Notes: generated by a model not told the origin, from the letters alone. A stretch of 64,000 nucleotides of DNA from Clostridiales bacterium (GCA_022772525.1 JALFAD010000080.1:62001-126000); one strand, 5' to 3'. Counted from the stretch's first letter, positions 22,138 to 29,008 are shown. Program-made: numbers and translations.

Positions 22138-23220
22138 TTGAGTAATGGATTTTTAGAAGGCCTGCCAGAGTTAGACGAGGACGATGATCTTCCAGACCTG
22201 ACAGATGAATTTATCAACTTGGAATGGGCATGGAACAGAACCATAAATCTAAAGCCAGAACTTATTGAGGGTGTTTTACGGGAAGGGCATAAAATGATGA
22301 TTGCAGGCCCGTCAAAGGCAGGAAAGTCTTTCGCACTGATTGAATTGGCAATCTGTATTTCCACTGGAATACCATGGATGGGTCGGTTTAATTGCAAAAA
22401 GGGAAATGTACTTTATGTCAATCTGGAACTGGATAGAGCCAGTTGCCTTGACCGTTTCTATAGGATTCGTGAAGCAATGGGACTGAACGATAATGAAAGG
22501 TTTTCCCCCTGCACAATATGGAACTTGCGTGGCCATGTTGTGCCATTGAATGCACTTGCTCCGGCAATAATAAGGCGCTATAAGTACGCAGGATATGCAG
22601 CCATCATTATTGACCCGATTTACAAGGTACTTACCGGCAATGAGAACAATGCCTATGATATGGCCCAGTTCTGTAACTACTTTGACAGGATTTCGACTGA
22701 GTGCAACTGTGCTGTGATCTACTGCCACCACCACAGCAAGGGTGACCAGAGCTGGAAAAGAAGCGCAGATAGGGCATCTGGTTCCGGCGTGTTTGCCCGG
22801 GATGTGGATGCACTTCTGGACATGACAGAGCTGGAACTACCGAAACAGCGGCAGCGTGACGGTATAACAGCGTGGAGAGTGACCGGGACGCTCCGGGAGT
22901 TCCAGTCTTTTCCACCTGTTGACGTGTGGTTTGATTACCCACTCCACGTCCTTGAGCACTTCGCGCCGGAGGAAAACGTGGCCCCTCACCATGAGCTTCC
23001 ATCTTACCAACGGGCCATGAATGCCAGGAAGTCCAAAGAGCAGAAGCTGATGGAGCGCAAGCGCCGCCTTGAAGCTGCCTATGATATCTGCGCCGCAGAT
23101 GGGACTGTAACTGTTTCCACACTGGCTGAGTATCTGGGGGTGAGCGTTCAGACAATCAGAAACAGCGTTGACGAGCACCCACTATTCAGCCGCAGCGGTG
23201 GAGAAGTTCACAGGGTATAG
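22138..23220 (+). CDS. RepA-like AAA ATPase (replication helicase type)
   Basis: 360 residues starting at TTG 22138, which has GAGGTGG 6-7 bases upstream; no ATG has a comparable site. An acidic N-terminus leads to Walker A MIAGPSKAGKSFALIELA, Walker B-type IIIDPIYKV, and the CHHHSKG block of the RepA/DnaB-like RecA-fold ATPases (AAA_25). The C-terminal ~60 residues (RRLEAAYDICAADGTVTVST, LAEYLGVSVQTIRNSV) form a helix-turn-helix. In small integrative elements this family drives autonomous replication after excision. The following 300 bases contain origin-like hairpins. Confidence 0.8.
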   Translation: MSNGFLEGLPELDEDDDLPDLTDEFINLEWAWNRTINLKPELIEGVLREGHKMMIAGPSKAGKSFALIELAICISTGIPWMGRFNCKKGNVLYVNLELDRASCLDRFYRIREAMGLNDNERFSPCTIWNLRGHVVPLNALAPAIIRRYKYAGYAAIIIDPIYKVLTGNENNAYDMAQFCNYFDRISTECNCAVIYCHHHSKGDQSWKRSADRASGSGVFARDVDALLDMTELELPKQRQRDGITAWRVTGTLREFQSFPPVDVWFDYPLHVLEHFAPEENVAPHHELPSYQRAMNARKSKEQKLMERKRRLEAAYDICAADGTVTVSTLAEYLGVSVQTIRNSVDEHPLFSRSGGEVHRV

Positions 23221-23801
23221 GAATTGGTCAAAAAAACAGAATTTATGGATTTTACCGCGCGGTAAAAACAGGGTCAAAAAAACAGTATTATATATATTGG
23301 AAAAAGTGTGTATGTGTGTACCCCCATATGTGGGGGCTATGAGTACGCCCCACACATGGGGTATTACACACACTAAGCCAATCGTTTGAGATGAAAGTGG
23401 AGAGTGGAGTTAAGCACCCCGCCCAACCTCCACCTTTTCTGCGTATGGTGGCGGCTGGTATGGATGTAGAGAGCAGACTGTAGGTAATCGAACAAATAAA
23501 TTAAAAAGTAATCTCAGCTACCGCCGAACTGTAAGAAGCTGTGGTATGTATGTTGATTGCGGTATAGTCGGTTATCCAGGAGATCTGCGCAAATATCAAA
23601 CGAATGTTTTATAGCTGACATTCCATACCGCTAGGGGGTAGTCAGAAAAGTACAGACCTCCGGGGAATAACGACCACAAGGGGAGGTCTTTGTAGCAAAA
23701 ATTCCCCACGGGCAAAAAAGTTGCAGCCCCCAGCTGACTGCCGGAAGCTGCCTTCGGTATATGGGTTATGACAAAGCTGATTATACAGGAGGACAGCGGG
23801 A
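23221..23801. other. Non-coding stretch with origin-like palindromes
   Basis: No gene seen. It contains a perfect 18-base palindrome TTTTACCGCGCGGTAAAA (23250-23267). Two similar hairpins follow: CCCCCA-TATG-TGGGGG (23321-23336) and CCCCA-CACA-TGGGG (23348-23361). An AT-rich TATATATATT tract lies between. A GC stem near 23655-23690 (GACCTCC/GGAGGTC) follows. The position right after the Rep-like gene suggests a replication origin or an origin of transfer. Confidence 0.5.
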
Positions 23802-24095
23802 ATGTCAAATGAGGAGTTGGTAGCAGCGATTCAGGCCGGGGCGGCTGACCGTATGGTGGAGCTGTGGGGGGCAGATGGTTGGGCTGTGCTGCTGGAAGGC
23901 CAAGGGACTTTGCTATCTGGGATTCTGGCCACCCAGAGGAATCACAGGAAGGCAGCGAAAACCTTCCGTCCTGATTCCCGCATCCGCCACAGAACAAATT
24001 TACCGGGAGCTACCATTGCGGCGGCTCCCGGCTTGGCTATTGACTTTTGGGAAAAGGTGGGTTATTCTGTCGGTGGTGCTACCGCGCCACGGTAG
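23802..24095 (+). pseudogene. Decayed sigma-70-like element gene
   Basis: ATG 23802 follows AGGAGGACAGCGGGA. The first ~20 residues (MSNEELVAAIQAGAADRMVE, LW) match the start of the small sigma-factor-like proteins common in Clostridia conjugative elements. After that the frame is lost: the W-KAKG-like residues expected next occur in another frame near 23880-23905, and no regions 2-4 follow. The tail runs into the promoter of the downstream toxin. Identification rests on the N-terminal motif only. Confidence 0.4.
24040..24068 (+). promoter_or_regulatory. Promoter of the type I toxin mRNA
   Basis: TTGACT (24040-24045), a 17-base spacer and TATTCT (24063-24068) predict a start near 24075, giving a ~90-base 5' leader that contains the repeat CGCCACGG (24085-24092). 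Confidence 0.65.
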
Positions 24096-24164
24096 GCGGT
24101 GCTTTCCCTCACTTTGGGGGTGAAGCTGCTTTGTCACCCCCGGCAGAAAAGGGGGTGATACGCT

Positions 24165-24245
24165 ATGGTTACATGGATGGAGCTTTTTACATTCTGTATG
24201 CTCATAGTTGCGATTATCGCCCTGTTCAAACAGGATAAACGATAA
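24165..24245 (+). CDS. Fst/TxpA-like holin-type small toxin
   Basis: 26 residues: MVTWMELFTFCMLIVAIIAL then FKQDKR. A single hydrophobic helix with a charged C-terminus, preceded by GGGGGTGAT. This matches the 'putative holin-like toxin' family of type I toxin-antitoxin systems (Fst, TxpA, BsrG group), membrane peptides that kill when unrestrained. The downstream bidirectional terminator and a convergent consensus promoter complete the Fst-type layout. It probably stabilises the integrated element. Confidence 0.8.
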   Translation: MVTWMELFTFCMLIVAIIALFKQDKR

Positions 24246-24249
24246 AAGC

Positions 24250-24293
24250 AAAGAAGCAGCCGCCACGTCCCCCCAGACAACGGTTGCTTCTTT
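24250..24293. terminator. Bidirectional terminator of the toxin/antisense pair
   Basis: AAAGAAGCAGCCG (from 24250) pairs with CGGTTGCTTCTTT (to 24293) with one mismatch around an ~18-base loop. The A-run and T-run at the two ends allow termination on both strands. Confidence 0.75.
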
Positions 24294-24336
24294 GTAAACG
24301 CCACGGGGAACACCGTCTACCGGTAGCACCCTTCGT
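24250..24336 (-). ncRNA. Antisense antitoxin RNA of the Fst-like module (predicted)
   Basis: A perfect minus-strand promoter, TTGACA (24371-24366), 17-base spacer, TATACT (24348-24343), predicts a transcript starting near 24336. It would run about 85 bases to the shared hairpin at 24250-24293. CGCCACGG occurs on the plus strand both in the toxin leader (24085-24092) and in the antisense region (24299-24306); CTACCG is also shared. Transcribed in opposite directions, these repeats are complementary, as DRa/DRb are in the par/fst locus. No protein is encoded. Confidence 0.75.
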
Positions 24337-24342
24337 ACGTTC

Positions 24343-24371
24343 AGTATACCTCTTTGCGGGCTGATTGTCAA
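24343..24371 (-). promoter_or_regulatory. Promoter of the antisense RNA
   Basis: TTGACA and TATACT separated by 17 bases on the minus strand, a better match to consensus than the toxin promoter. This fits excess production of the antitoxin RNA. Confidence 0.75.
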
Positions 24372-24525
24372 TGACCTGTTTCTGGGTTTACAAAAGCGGC
24401 GAGCAGTGTCCGGGTGCTACCGGGACGGCAGTCCGAACTTTCCGCGCTGGCATCGTGAAACGCGACGGGGGCACCAGAACGCCAAAACCGCCACGCTCCC
24501 GGGTGGAAGTGTGGCGTGGGGATCG

Positions 24526-24840
24526 CTATTCTGGTTTTCTGATTGCAGTATATCCGTCCATGTAACATAATTGCCACAGATTTGCCACGGCCTGCACCGT
24601 TTCGTGGTCTTCATCCGGCTTTATGCGAAAGGCCTTAACAACCAGTTTTTGGAAAACATCGGCTGTGTAGGCTTTCTCACCATTCATGGCATCCTTCTGG
24701 CCAAACTCCGTCAGCATCTTACAGACCTTCAGGATATGTTCCGCAATACGGAGAACCAGCTCAGTGGGCTTCTGCCCGTGTTCCAGTTCATAGGCTTCTG
24801 CCAATTCTGCCAATTCGGCAGTTATGGGCGATAGTGTCAT
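24526..24840 (-). CDS. Element hypothetical protein
   Basis: 104 residues, mostly helical: MTLSPITAELAELAEAYELE HGQKPTELVLRIAEHILKV (two adjacent blocks). The rest has charged helices and a central MNGEKAYTADVFQKLVVKAF block. No family is recognised. Its start overlaps the stop of the upstream gene by 4 bases (ATGA), so it is translated with it. Third gene of a leftward operon that begins near 25572. Confidence 0.6.
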   Translation of the reverse strand: MTLSPITAELAELAEAYELEHGQKPTELVLRIAEHILKVCKMLTEFGQKDAMNGEKAYTADVFQKLVVKAFRIKPDEDHETVQAVANLWQLCYMDGYTAIRKPE

Positions 24841-25157
24841 TCTGGGCGCACCTCACTATCAGGTGTGGCGGCTGCTTCCTCATTCGCGACAGGTGCCGAC
24901 TGCTCCCAGAGCTGGCACAGGTCGATTTCCGCCACCCGCTTGGGCTTGGCAGACTCAATGCCGATCACAAGGTAGCCGCCACGCTGAAAACGGGTGGTGA
25001 TGAACTCCAGTACGTTCAGCCCCATAAGCCCCAGAGCCGCCAGAGCGTCTTTTTCCATCACATAGACGCTCTCATGGATGGCGCGGGGTTTCGGCTCTCT
25101 CAGGTCAACGTAGCGGACGAGATAGCCGGTCATAGAAATCAGTTTCGTACAGGTCAA
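24837..25157 (-). CDS. Element hypothetical protein
   Basis: 106 residues from a TTG start at 25157, chosen for the strong AAGGAGG site 8 bases upstream; the ATG at 25133 has no ribosome site. It contains SMTGYLVRYVDLREPKP, YVMEKDALAALGLMGLNVLEFI and RFQRGGYLVIGIESAKPKRV. The alternating strands and helices suggest a small alpha/beta protein. Not recognised. Coupled to the next gene by a 4-base overlap. Confidence 0.6.
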   Translation of the reverse strand: MTCTKLISMTGYLVRYVDLREPKPRAIHESVYVMEKDALAALGLMGLNVLEFITTRFQRGGYLVIGIESAKPKRVAEIDLCQLWEQSAPVANEEAAATPDSEVRPE

Positions 25158-25276
25158 TGTTAATTCCTCCTTGATTTTGGCGAGGAGGTGGGCTATAATA
25201 GCCACACCCCCTCATGTTGTGGTGGGGTTAGGCTCTTTGCATCTTAGTCTTGGCGGGCTGATGCAAGGGCCTTTTC

Positions 25277-25572
25277 TTATGCGCTGATGGGCTGAACCTG
25301 AGACAGGCCGAAATAGGAAGTCTTGCGGGTACCGCTCTTGGTGGCGGGGTCTGCAATGACCGCCTGATACAGGGCCTTGCTCTCGTGGATAACCTCATAG
25401 CCCAGCTCCTTCCAGCCGTACCAAGTGTGGGTTTCCCGGCTGCGTCCTTCGCTGCGTTGTGGGTCTTGGCGTTGGCCCATGCCATTCTCAGAGCCACGGA
25501 GAAAGAAGCAACGCCCTTGCGGAAGATGCCCCATGCGGCCCTCATAATGCTGCTCAGATCGTACCTTTTCAT
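25277..25572 (-). pseudogene. Frameshifted element gene (ArdC-N-like C-terminal half?)
   Basis: The start at 25572 gives MKRYDLSSIMRAAWGIFRKG, VASFSVALRMAWANAKTHNA, a basic helical N-terminus, to about 25440. The sensible continuation is then in another frame: ETHTWYGWKELGYEVIHESK, ALYQAVIADPATKSGTRKTS, YFGLSQVQPISA, with a stop at 25277. The W-x-x-WKELG...SYFGLSQV pattern is reminiscent of the ArdC antirestriction N-domain, but the match is loose. A single-base shift around 25430-25445 would restore one ~98-residue protein. Either a real lesion or a sequencing error. Confidence 0.5.
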
Positions 25573-25696
25573 GTGATAGCCTCCTTTTGTTTTGCTGCCG
25601 TCTCTCCGGCTGTCACCGTTTCGAAACCGTTTATTTCATCCAGGGTCGAGCGATACGGTTTAACTTGCGCTCCCTCTCTATGGCTATATGATACCA

Positions 25697-25778
25697 TATA
25701 TGTACCCATATAGCAAGATGGGATAATGCACAAATATGTACCCATATATTCGTTCAATATTCTATATGGACACATATA
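25697..25778. promoter_or_regulatory. Three-copy operator array for the RHH protein
   Basis: TATATGTACCCATATA (25697-25712), AATATGTACCCATATA (25733-25748) and, inverted, TATATGGACACATATA (25763-25778). The shared core is ATATGTNYCCATAT. The third copy covers the -35 of the RHH gene promoter; the first two lie towards the leftward operon at 25572. Confidence 0.7.
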
Positions 25779-25795
25779 GAAATCTGTGCTATAAT
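25767..25795 (+). promoter_or_regulatory. Promoter of the RHH gene
   Basis: TGGACA (25767-25772), a 17-base spacer and TATAAT (25790-25795). The -35 is inside the third operator copy, as expected for autorepression. Confidence 0.75.
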
Positions 25796-25866
25796 ACAGG
25801 TACGGTGGAGAAGGTGGCTTTATATCTAAGCCGCCGCCACCGATCTGTGCAGAAGGAGGGGTTACA

Positions 25867-26079
25867 GTGCCTGAGAATGAAAAGCGTGTAAGCGAGGCCC
25901 AGCGGCGGGCAACCAATAAGTACCTTGAGAAGTTCGATGAAATGCGCGTCAGGGTTCCGGCAGGTCAAAAAGAGATCACCAAAGCCCACGCAGAGGCTCA
26001 GGGCGAAAGCTTGAACGCCTTTATTAACCGGGCCATATCCGAGACTATGGAACGAGATAACGCCGCCACGAAGCCTTGA
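25867..26079 (+). CDS. Arc-type ribbon-helix-helix regulator
   Basis: 70 residues from GTG 25867 after GAAGGAGGGG. The core is KYLEKFDEMRVRVPAGQKEI, then HAEAQGESLNAFINRAISET, the strand-helix-helix of Arc/CopG-like proteins, in which the MRVRVP strand reads the DNA. It is divergent from the leftward small-gene operon, with three palindromic operators between. It probably represses both itself and that operon. Confidence 0.8.
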   Translation: MPENEKRVSEAQRRATNKYLEKFDEMRVRVPAGQKEITKAHAEAQGESLNAFINRAISETMERDNAATKP

Positions 26080-26539
26080 CGGGCTTGACACGTCCCCGGT
26101 GGTGTGGAGGCTACGATATGCACATGAGCCTGTGAACCGCCGGTACAGACAAGGGGTGAGCATACCCCTCACCCCTCCGGCCTGACCTTCCCCGGCCGTA
26201 CTGCGAACATTTCTCGCTGAGAAGTGCAACGCCGTTTTGTCACCTATCAGGCCGTGCACCAGTTAATGCGGCTGACGAATAATGAAATTCATCACTCGAC
26301 GGCTGCATCATTTGGCACATGGCAAAACGGCCTTGCACATGGGAAACAGGCAGAAAATGATTTATCAAAACCAACTATTTCATTTTTGCGCCCCTGAAAA
26401 TTTGGCGCATTTTTGGCGCACAAAGTGCCGCAAAGGCACAAAATGATACTTTAAGAAAAGTTGATAAAATATATACGATAGTGAGTAAAAGACTAATTTA
26501 AGAAAAGTAAGAATACGATTAAAAACGATAACACCACAT
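26080..26539. other. Non-coding right end of the element
   Basis: No gene recognised. The stretch turns AT-rich towards attR (26440-26530), a common feature of element ends, and has short inverted words such as AATGAAATTCATT-like near 26280-26292. Possible integrase arm-binding sites were not resolved. Confidence 0.4.
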
Positions 26540-26584
26540 CTACGAATCAGTAGGTCGGGGGTTCGAGTCCCTTCCGGCGTACCA
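26540..26584 (+). repeat. attR: second copy of the tRNA-Arg 3' end
   Basis: 45 bases identical to 19619-19663. It is followed not by the tRNA terminator seen at 19669 but by an unrelated hairpin (26591-26634). Confidence 0.85.
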
Positions 26585-26722
26585 AGAGTTAATAATCCGA
26601 ACCTTATCTCAGTGGGAGAAGGGTTCGGATTATTTTCACATTGGGGACTCGAACCATAAAATGCAAATGCCCGGCGGACATCTGCTCGGCGGCGGCTCGA
26701 CGACGCCGACACCATAATGCTG
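26585..26722. other. 138-bp scar between two att copies
   Basis: Begins with a terminator hairpin (AATAATCCGAACC at 26591-26603 with GGTTCGGATTATT to 26634, then TTTTC). It then contains GGGACTCGAACC (26646-26657), the reverse complement of a tRNA T-arm, and a GC-rich stretch up to the next att copy. It appears to be what is left of another element in the same tRNA site. Confidence 0.5.
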
Positions 26723-26781
26723 CGAGTCCCTTCCGGCGTACCACCTAAAAAGCCCAGAATCGTCATGATTCCGGGCTTTTT
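26723..26781 (+). repeat. Third att copy: tRNA-Arg end plus its terminator
   Basis: 59 bases, starting CGAGTCCCTTCCGGCGTACC and running through the hairpin to GGGCTTTTT, identical to 19643-19701. Upstream of 26723 the sequence is unrelated to tRNA. This is the likely original chromosomal 3' end of the tRNA locus. Confidence 0.75.
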
Positions 26782-26837
26782 CATACTGCTTCATCGAAGT
26801 CAACCTCCAGCGCTGCACGGGGAGATGGATCGCATGA

Positions 26838-27206
26838 TTATTTTTCGGCAATGGCTTCAATTTCGCACAGGACACCCTTGGGAAGCGTTTTCACAGCCAC
26901 ACAGCTGCGGGCGGGCTTGGAGACGAAAAATTTGGCGTAAATCTCATTAAACGCAGCGAAATCCTCCATATTCTGTAGGAAACAGGTGGTTTTGAACACC
27001 TTGTCCATGCCGGTGCCCGCGGCTTCCAGAATGGCGGCAATGTTTTTGCAGCTGCGCTCGCACTGCGCGGCGATGCCCTCGGGAATGGCACCGGTGGCGG
27101 GGTCAAGCGGAATCTGACCGGAAGTGAAAACCAGACCGTTCACTTCATAGCCCTGAGAGTAGGGACCAATGGCGGCGGGCGCTTTGTCGGTGTGGATGAT
27201 ATCCAT
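26838..27206 (-). CDS. ridA: RidA-family reactive intermediate deaminase
   Basis: 122 residues from the ATG at 27206, after GGGAGG. The family signature is complete: TDKAPAAIGPYSQGYEVNGL, FTSGQIPLDPATG, KTTCFLQNMEDFAAFNEIY, and the catalytic region PARSCVAVKTLPKGVLCEIE, with the Arg that binds the substrate carboxylate. RidA hydrolyses reactive 2-aminoacrylate-type enamines released by PLP enzymes. It is monocistronic on the minus strand, just outside the integrated element. Confidence 0.93.
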   Translation of the reverse strand: MDIIHTDKAPAAIGPYSQGYEVNGLVFTSGQIPLDPATGAIPEGIAAQCERSCKNIAAILEAAGTGMDKVFKTTCFLQNMEDFAAFNEIYAKFFVSKPARSCVAVKTLPKGVLCEIEAIAEK

Positions 27207-27414
27207 GGTAAACCTCCCAAGTAAGTCTGATCGGAATTGATACTTACATTGTAACACAGAATCGGGGAAAGGTCAAGAAAGGCGACATCTGCAAAATTGA
27301 CACAACCGCCTAGTGAAATTTGCCTGGCAGGATGGGCTTTTGGATGGTATAATGGCTTCACAGTTCAGGAAGCGTACTGGACGAGTAAAATCGTTATTTT
27401 ATACTGGTATTCAA

Positions 27415-27450
27415 TAGAAAAAATTAATTCGCAAGAATTGAAGTTTTCTA
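27415..27450. repeat. Hairpin 1 with GCAA tetraloop
   Basis: TAGAAAAAATTAATTC (27415-27430) pairs with GAATTGAAGTTTTCTA (27435-27450) with few mismatches around GCAA, a GNRA loop typical of structured RNA. Confidence 0.5.
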
Positions 27451-27472
27451 TATGAAAATCATAATGAGACGG

Positions 27473-27507
27473 GTTTCCATGATTTTTATTCCGAAAATCA
27501 TGGAAAC
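27473..27507. repeat. Hairpin 2
   Basis: GTTTCCATGATTTT (27473-27486) pairs with GAAAATCATGGAAAC (27493-27507) around a 5-6 base loop. Confidence 0.55.
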
Positions 27508-27530
27508 GACAACGCCATCATGCGGTGTCT

Positions 27531-27560
27531 TCTTGATAAAATTAAACAATTTTATCAAGA
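27531..27560. repeat. Hairpin 3
   Basis: TCTTGATAAAATT (27531-27543) pairs perfectly with AATTTTATCAAGA (27548-27560) around AAAC. Confidence 0.6.
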
Positions 27561-27581
27561 AAGAGTATTAGGAGAATCGAT

Positions 27582-27739
27582 ATGGAAAAGGAGTCTGTTC
27601 GGGAAATCGTCAATGTGGTGTTTCGGACGCTGACCCTCGCCACGGCAGTACAGGAAAACCGCTGACCCGCTTTGAGAAGCTGGCGCAGAGGCAGTTGCGG
27701 CAGGCGGAACAGCACCGGGAACGGAGAAAAGCGCGGTAG
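27582..27739 (+). pseudogene. Small frameshifted gene, unknown function
   Basis: ATG 27582 follows TTAGGAGAATCGAT. The first frame reads MEKESVREIVNVVFRTLTLA, TAVQENR and stops at 27665. Moving back one base at the stop continues LTRFEKLAQRQLRQAEQHRE, RRKAR to a stop at 27739, with sensible helical, charged composition. The two halves together would be a ~52-residue protein. Either a lesion or two tiny fragments; no family recognised. Confidence 0.35.
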
Positions 27740-27743
27740 CGCT

Positions 27744-27866
27744 GTGGAGGCCTGCCGGCATCTGTGCTTCGTTCCCACGGATACCGAGGAACTTACCGAT
27801 GGACTGTGCTATACACCGATGCGGTTTGACGGCAGCGGCCCGCCGGAGGAAGCGCACGGAGAATAG
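27744..27866 (+). CDS. Possible 40-residue protein
   Basis: From GTG 27744, four bases after the preceding frame ends: MEACRHLCFVPTDTEELTDG, LCYTPMRFDGSGPPEEAHGE. Two Cys and a hydrophilic end. The ribosome site is weak (GCGCT). It is listed because composition looks protein-like and it lies directly before a terminator. Confidence 0.3.
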   Translation: MEACRHLCFVPTDTEELTDGLCYTPMRFDGSGPPEEAHGE

Positions 27867-27926
27867 CTGCGCAGGAGCAGAAGGGAGCCCCCCGGCGTTT
27901 CCGGCAATGCAGCAGAGAATAAAGGA

Positions 27927-27956
27927 ATCCCCCGGCAGGCTCTGCCGGGGGATTTT
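27927..27956 (+). terminator. Strong terminator
   Basis: ATCCCCCGGCAG (27927-27938) pairs perfectly with CTGCCGGGGGAT (27942-27953) around GCT, followed by TTTC. It ends any plus-strand transcript through the small frames and borders the minus-strand GGDEF gene. Confidence 0.75.
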
Positions 27957-27967
27957 CTGCGTGTGTT

Positions 27968-29008
27968 TCAGCGATGACGACGGTCGTGGGTTCTGTAGTA
28001 TTCCGCCTTGTTTTTCAGCATCTTGGCATCTGCTTTGTTGACCATATCCTCCAGATCGAGGTCGTGGAGGCGGTACTCGACGCCGTATGCGATGGTATAG
28101 CCGGCACTCTCGATGGTGTGAATCAGATCGTCCATCCAGGCGCTGATTTCACCCTCCGTACCTACGGAGCAGGCAATCAGGAATTCGTCGCCGCCCAGCC
28201 GGAAGACATCCGCCTTGGGGAACCGTTCCACACAGGCATTGGCGACGAAACGAAGCATCTCATCACCTGCCGCATGGCCCAGACGGTTATTCAGCTCGTG
28301 CAGGCCGTTCACATCAATGTAAATCATGGTCATCCGGATAAAGTTCCGCTCGGAGGCGGTCTGCACGAAATGGGTAAAGGCGGTACGGTTCTTCAGACCG
28401 GTGGCCGCATCCAGGAAACTGGCTTCCCGGGCCTGCTCCTGGGCGACAATCAGATCGCTCCGGGTCCAGATCATCTGGACGGCGCAGTAAAGGGACAGAA
28501 CGTAATCAATTGCGTAGAAGACTGGGAAATACAGACGCACCACTTCCGGATAGTCATATCGGAGCAGGAACCCCAGCGGCCAATAGAATACAAGAAACAG
28601 CAGAACCAGGAGGTATGTGCTCAGAATGATTCCCTTTACCGCATCGATCATCAGGGTGAACATGAAGGGGACAAACATCACCCACAGAATCGCGAAGCCC
28701 TCGTTGCCGCCGGAGATAATATAGAAGGTGCAAAGCACCGCGAAAACAACCACATATACCCATTCCAGATCCTTTGTGATCTTATCATCCCAGGCATCGT
28801 GCAGACAGTAGCCCAAAACCACCGCGGAGCCAAGGGTGCTGGCGAGCATGACATAGTCGCGCCGAAGGAGATTCAGAATGCTCATAATGAGAAGACCGGC
28901 AATACAGATCAGGGAGATGTCCCGCAGCTGACGCCACTGCTCATTTCGCCGATACTCTTCAATTCTTTTCTCCGCCTGAAGCAGAGGCAGAACAAACCGC
29001 TTATACAT
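27968..29008 (-). CDS. Membrane-bound diguanylate cyclase (GGDEF protein)
   Basis: 346 residues. About six membrane helices (residues ~30-180) precede a linker and a GGDEF domain starting at SFLDAATGLKNRTAFTHF. Active-site motif RLGGDEF is intact, with MIYIDVNGLHELNNRLGHAAGD carrying the metal- and GTP-contacting residues (D, N, H-x-x-GD). It should make cyclic di-GMP. No RxxD inhibitory site was found just upstream of GGDEF (the residues are KADVFRLGGDEF). The membrane part is not a named sensor family. Confidence 0.88.
   Translation of the reverse strand: MYKRFVLPLLQAEKRIEEYRRNEQWRQLRDISLICIAGLLIMSILNLLRRDYVMLASTLGSAVVLGYCLHDAWDDKITKDLEWVYVVVFAVLCTFYIISGGNEGFAILWVMFVPFMFTLMIDAVKGIILSTYLLVLLFLVFYWPLGFLLRYDYPEVVRLYFPVFYAIDYVLSLYCAVQMIWTRSDLIVAQEQAREASFLDAATGLKNRTAFTHFVQTASERNFIRMTMIYIDVNGLHELNNRLGHAAGDEMLRFVANACVERFPKADVFRLGGDEFLIACSVGTEGEISAWMDDLIHTIESAGYTIAYGVEYRLHDLDLEDMVNKADAKMLKNKAEYYRTHDRRHR

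Larger units (their letters stand above)
19619..26584. mobile_element. Integrative element in tRNA-Arg (IME or phage-satellite-like, ~7 kb)
   Basis: Bounded by 45-bp direct repeats of the tRNA-Arg 3' end; a third partial copy at 26723-26781 could be the outer right end. Contents in order: tyrosine integrase, divergent repressor, Cro-like protein, Xis-like protein, RepA-like ATPase, origin-like hairpins, a decayed sigma-like gene, a type I toxin/antisense pair, three minus-strand small genes and an RHH regulator. No relaxase, coupling protein, capsid or terminase gene is visible, so it must be mobilised by another element. Gene order (int, repressor, cro, xis, rep) resembles both small mobilisable elements and phage satellites. 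Confidence 0.85.
27207..27581. other. Intergenic stretch with three consecutive strong hairpins
   Basis: No gene. AT-rich, with perfect or near-perfect stems at 27415-27450, 27473-27507 and 27531-27560, listed below. None carries a T-run on the plus strand. They end 21 bases before the small frame at 27582. Confidence 0.5.

Noticed and set aside
19619..26584. Calling the element a complete prophage or a self-transmissible ICE
   Set aside because: No capsid, terminase, relaxase, coupling protein or type IV secretion gene is present.
26643..26722. Possible second tRNA or integron-type attC site
   Set aside because: GGGACTCGAACC is an inverted T-arm word, but no cloverleaf can be completed on either strand, and the attC core motifs and an integron integrase are absent.
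26380..26784. Minus-strand open frame across the att copies
   Set aside because: It is made of the translated tRNA repeat, terminators and AT-rich element end; no protein features.
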